DNA of 8,783 nt, taken from contig JAUQWR010000435.1 of the NCBI GenBank assembly GCA_030835065.1, positions 1 to 8,783 on the forward strand. Reading direction: 5' to 3'. Positions within the stretch are counted from its first letter, which is position 1, and each line of letters begins with the position of its first letter. This stretch comes from Candidatus Kapaibacterium sp. GTDB taxonomy: Bacteria; Bacteroidota; Ignavibacteria; Kapaibacteriales; UBA2268. Made by a program: the position numbers and the translations under genes. Positions 6,835 through 8,783 of the stretch are shown piece by piece. The notes beneath the pieces are model-generated. The model did not search any database, was not told where the DNA came from, and saw only the letters and a program-made list of their open reading frames with translations.

Positions 6835-6939
6835 GCAATATAATATTTTTTGTGAATTATCAAAATATTTTTTTAGATCAGTAAATCATAGAATAATTAT
6901 TTGAAACTTTTTTTAATAATATGAATAATATTATATTGC
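6835..6939. repeat. Paired 13-nt element in the kinase/terC divergent region
   Basis: GCAATATAATATT at 6835-6847 and its exact reverse complement AATATTATATTGC at 6927-6939 are separated by 79 bases. Read toward each gene, both copies are AATATTATATTGC: one ends 22 bases before the kinase ATG, the other 34 bases before the terC-like start. The placement suggests a shared promoter element or a regulator site serving both genes. The sequence is seen directly; the function is inferred. Confidence 0.5.
6901..6929 (+). promoter_or_regulatory. Candidate sigma70-like promoter of the terC-like gene
   Basis: TTGAAA (6901-6906) and AATAAT (6924-6929) are spaced by 17 bases, each matching its consensus at five of six positions. 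The transcript would begin near 6936 with a leader of about 38 bases. The -10 overlaps the right arm of the paired 13-nt element. No TAnnTTTG box is present. Motif evidence only, in A/T-rich DNA. Confidence 0.3.
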
Positions 6940-6962
6940 GTTTATGTTTTATTAAAATATTT

Positions 6963-6967
6963 AAGGA
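6963..6967 (+). promoter_or_regulatory. Shine-Dalgarno sequence fixing the TTG start of the terC-like gene
   Basis: AAGGA lies six bases before the TTG at 6974. This ideal spacing supports TTG as the real start, since the YgdQ-type N-terminus begins immediately afterwards. Confidence 0.75.
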
Positions 6968-6973
6968 CTAAAA

Positions 6974-7705
6974 TTGGAAGCTCTATTCAGTGTTGATGGC
7001 TTTATAGCACTATTGACCTTAGCATTTTTGGAAATTGTATTAGGTATCGATAATATTATTTTTATTTCTATATTAACCAATAGATTGCCACAGGAAAAAC
7101 AAGCAAAAATTAGAAATTTGGGATTGGCATTATCCTTGATTTTTAGAATTTTGTTGTTATTTGGTATTTCTTGGCTTATTCATTTTCAAGATCCATTATT
7201 CAGCATTCTTGGAATTGATCTGAGCGGAAAAGACTTAATTCTGGCTTCCGGAGGACTTTTTCTTTTGTGGAAGAGTACTATGGAAATACACAAAAAAGTC
7301 AGTGCCGAAGAAGAATCTCATCATATCAAGGCAAAAACAGCTGCTGCAGCAATTATTGCTCAAATTGTGATGATTGATATTGTTTTCTCATTTGATTCTA
7401 TCTTGACAGCAGTCGGGCTCACCGAACATCTTTCAATTATGATTACTGCAGTTATTATTGCTATTATTATAATGATGCTTTTCTCTGGTCAGGTAAGTAG
7501 ATTTATTAATTCCCATCCAACTTTGCAAGTTCTTGCTCTTTCATTTTTGATTTTGATTGCAGTTATGCTTATTGTGGAAGGTTTCCACCAGCATGTGCCC
7601 AAAGGATATATTTATTTTGCTGTATTCTTCTCTCTAATTGTCGAAATGATTAATATGAGAATTAGAAAAAAGCAATTACAAAAAAAACAAAATAAAACTG
7701 AATAA
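6974..7705 (+). CDS. TerC-family (YgdQ-type) integral membrane protein
   Basis: This 243-residue inner-membrane protein has about seven predicted transmembrane helices and matches the TerC family (PF03741), closest in pattern and length to E. coli YgdQ (about 237 residues). The two acidic family signatures are present: EIVLGIDN in helix 1 (E20, D26, N27) and DIVFSFDS in the middle (D135, D141). The conserved tail motifs ALSFLIL and HVPKGYIYFA are also there. TerC relatives such as Alx and the Bacillus MeeF/MeeY proteins act in manganese export, partly to metallate exoenzymes; YgdQ itself is poorly characterised, so metal handling is inferred from the family. A His- and Glu-containing loop (111-118, AEEESHHI) and a Lys-rich C-terminus face soluble compartments. 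Translation begins at TTG with a good AAGGA. It is divergent from the kinase. No yybP-ykoY-type riboswitch fits in the short leader. Confidence 0.92.
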   Translation: MEALFSVDGFIALLTLAFLEIVLGIDNIIFISILTNRLPQEKQAKIRNLGLALSLIFRILLLFGISWLIHFQDPLFSILGIDLSGKDLILASGGLFLLWKSTMEIHKKVSAEEESHHIKAKTAAAAIIAQIVMIDIVFSFDSILTAVGLTEHLSIMITAVIIAIIIMMLFSGQVSRFINSHPTLQVLALSFLILIAVMLIVEGFHQHVPKGYIYFAVFFSLIVEMINMRIRKKQLQKKQNKTE

Positions 7706-7711
7706 TTATAG

Positions 7712-7739
7712 TTGATAAAAGTGAATTTTCGTAATTTTG
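7712..7739 (+). promoter_or_regulatory. Candidate Bacteroidota-type promoter of the dehydrogenase gene
   Basis: TTG (7712-7714), 17 bases, then TAATTTTG (7732-7739) matches the TTG-N17-23-TAnnTTTG arrangement known for the primary sigma factor of Bacteroidota. Transcription would start near 7745, about 46 bases before the ATG. This is the only place in the window where both boxes of this promoter type occur at proper spacing. Confidence 0.45.
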
Positions 7740-7741
7740 TA

Positions 7742-7760
7742 TGGATTTAATAATAATCCA
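7742..7760. repeat. 6-bp dyad at the predicted dehydrogenase transcription start
   Basis: TGGATT (7742-7747) and AATCCA (7755-7760) are perfect inverted repeats with a 7-base A/T spacer, immediately after the TAATTTTG box. It could be an operator covering the start site or a weak 3' stem for the terC-like gene; no T-run follows, so it is not a typical terminator. Confidence 0.3.
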
Positions 7761-7791
7761 ATTTAGCAAATATTTAAGATAAGTGTCTATA

Positions 7792-8783
7792 ATGAAAGTA
7801 TCTGTTATTGGTCTTGGATATGTGGGATTGCCACTATTGGCGGCAATTGCAAAAAAAACAAAACATGATGCAGTCGGTTTTGATTTGAATCTTAATAAAA
7901 TCGACAGCATTCGTAATGGCATTTGCCCTATTGATGACAAACAATGTGCCGAAGATATAAAAAATGTAATTCTTAATATCTCTTCTGATGATTCGATTTT
8001 GGAAGATTCTGATATTTTTATAGTCTGTGTGCCTACTCCGGTGCTCGATGATTATATTCCTGATTTGAATCCAGTCAGATCTGCTGTTGCTTTTGTTTCT
8101 AAATATTTAAATAAAGGCAATAATGTAGTAATCGAATCAACTATTAATCCCGGAGTTTGCGACGAAATTGTTATTCCAATTCTCGAAGAAAGCAGTGGAA
8201 TGAAAGCCGGAATCGATTTCAATGTGGCTCACTGCCCCGAAAGAATTAATCCTGGCGATCCAAAATGGAATGTCTATAATATTCCCAGAAATATTGGATC
8301 GACATCTGCTGATGCTACAAAGGTATTAGCCGATTTTTATCGGGAATTTATTAGTGGCGAAATCAATGAAATGCCTGACTGAAAAACTGCTGAAGCTACT
8401 AAGATTATTGAAAATACTTTCAGAGATATTAATATTGCTTTCGTCAACGAATTAGCGAAATCCTTTGATGTATTAGGTATTGATCTGATGACTGTAATCA
8501 AAGGTGCTTCCAACAAACCATTTGCATTCATGCCTCATTATCCGAGCTGTGGAGTTGGCGGGCATTGCATCCCGGTCGATCCTTATTATCTAATCGAAAG
8601 AGCAAGCAAAAGTGGATTCGATCATAAGTTTTTGAAATTAGCACGCGAAATTAATAATTCCATGCCTGCTTATACAATCAAAATGCTTACTAATGCTCTG
8701 AATGAATGCGAAAAATCTGTTAAAGGTACTAAAATTGGATTGCTTGGCTTGTCTTATAAAGCTAATGTTGGGGATATTCGCGA
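7792..8783 (+). pseudogene. UDP-N-acetylhexosamine 6-dehydrogenase, interrupted by in-frame TGA (partial)
   Basis: This is the UDP-glucose/UDP-N-acetylmannosamine dehydrogenase family (WecC/WbpA-like), whose enzymes oxidise a UDP-sugar C6 to a uronic acid with NAD+ for surface polysaccharide. The N-terminal Rossmann motif is MKVSVIGLGYVGLP, followed by VCVPTP, ESTINPG and HCPERINPGDPKW. Codon 197 (8380-8382) is TGA. The same frame then continues with full homology to the right edge: KTAEATKIIENTFRDINIAF with catalytic Lys204 and Asn208, then GVGGHCIPVDPYY with nucleophile Cys259, then the LLGLSYKANVGDIR start of the UDP-binding domain. No indel is needed. A 196-residue product would lack every catalytic residue. 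The cause may be a recent nonsense mutation, a sequencing error or readthrough. WecC-type proteins have Ser before this (R/K)TAE motif, so TCA to TGA is a simple explanation. ATG 7792 is chosen over GTG 7783 because the first strand begins there; no clear ribosome site is seen for either. Confidence 0.85.

Noticed and set aside
6813..6863. Longer kinase start at TTG 6863 (17 extra residues)
   Set aside because: The extension has no ribosome site or domain similarity and covers the left 13-nt element; the ATG at 6812 is the simpler start.
6813..6973. yybP-ykoY manganese riboswitch ahead of the terC-like gene
   Set aside because: The region is almost entirely A/T and lacks the G/C-rich paired stems and conserved loops of that riboswitch; a predicted leader of about 38 bases is too short.
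7783..7791. GTG start for the dehydrogenase, three codons upstream
   Set aside because: Family members begin with the short MKVSVIGLGYVG strand, which the ATG at 7792 provides directly; the GTG has no better ribosome site.
8380..8382. TGA decoded as tryptophan, glycine or selenocysteine
   Set aside because: The metallophosphoesterase gene ends at TGA, Trp is written TGG throughout, and no other long gene here has an internal TGA. The position is not a redox-active site (the catalytic Cys259 is a normal TGC), and I see no obvious selenocysteine-insertion hairpin right after it.
1..8783. Mobile element, prophage, CRISPR array or defence island
   Set aside because: No transposase, integrase, phage structural gene, repeat-spacer pattern or nuclease-effector pair is visible; base composition is even across the window.

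Overview
The window is AT-rich (roughly one third G+C) bacterial chromosome. Gene content points to the Bacteroidota/Ignavibacteria/Kapabacteria side of the FCB group: a DUF2141 secreted protein, a subtilase lipoprotein, a soluble multi-PAS histidine kinase, and copies of the Bacteroidota-type -7 promoter box TAnnTTTG. Several genes also have clear Shine-Dalgarno sequences (AGAGG, GAGGA, AAGGA) and two use TTG starts. That is less typical of Bacteroidia and Flavobacteriia and fits an early-branching lineage better. This placement is an inference from gene content, not a phylogeny.

Layout. At 1-587 (minus) lies the N-terminal part of a subtilisin-like (S8) protease lipoprotein with an I9-type propeptide, running off the left edge. 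A 304-bp AT-rich divergent intergenic region separates it from a NarL/FixJ-type response regulator (892-1593, plus), which ends at a strong intrinsic terminator (1662-1693). A compact plus-strand operon follows: a calcineurin-like metallophosphoesterase (1856-2893), a secreted DUF2141 protein (2910-3353) and a HAD-superfamily hydrolase (3355-4023). It converges tail to tail on a minus-strand histidine kinase with five PAS domains (4020-6812); the two stop codons share a TTAA. A 161-bp divergent region holding a 13-nt element facing both genes separates the kinase from a YgdQ-type TerC-family membrane protein (6974-7705, plus). The right end carries a UDP-N-acetylhexosamine 6-dehydrogenase-like gene (7792 to the edge, plus), interrupted by one in-frame TGA.

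How the genes work together. The only strong functional grouping is the three-gene operon. The response regulator and the kinase are both orphans here and are of subtypes that do not usually pair. TerC-family proteins are linked to metal (manganese) homeostasis. The dehydrogenase would supply UDP-hexosaminuronic acids for surface polysaccharide, if it is functional.

I found no mobile element, CRISPR array, tRNA or rRNA, and no convincing new multi-gene system. The observations most worth checking are the TGA in the dehydrogenase gene, the paired 13-nt element between the kinase and terC-like genes, and the shared TAATTTTGTAT promoter-like motif.
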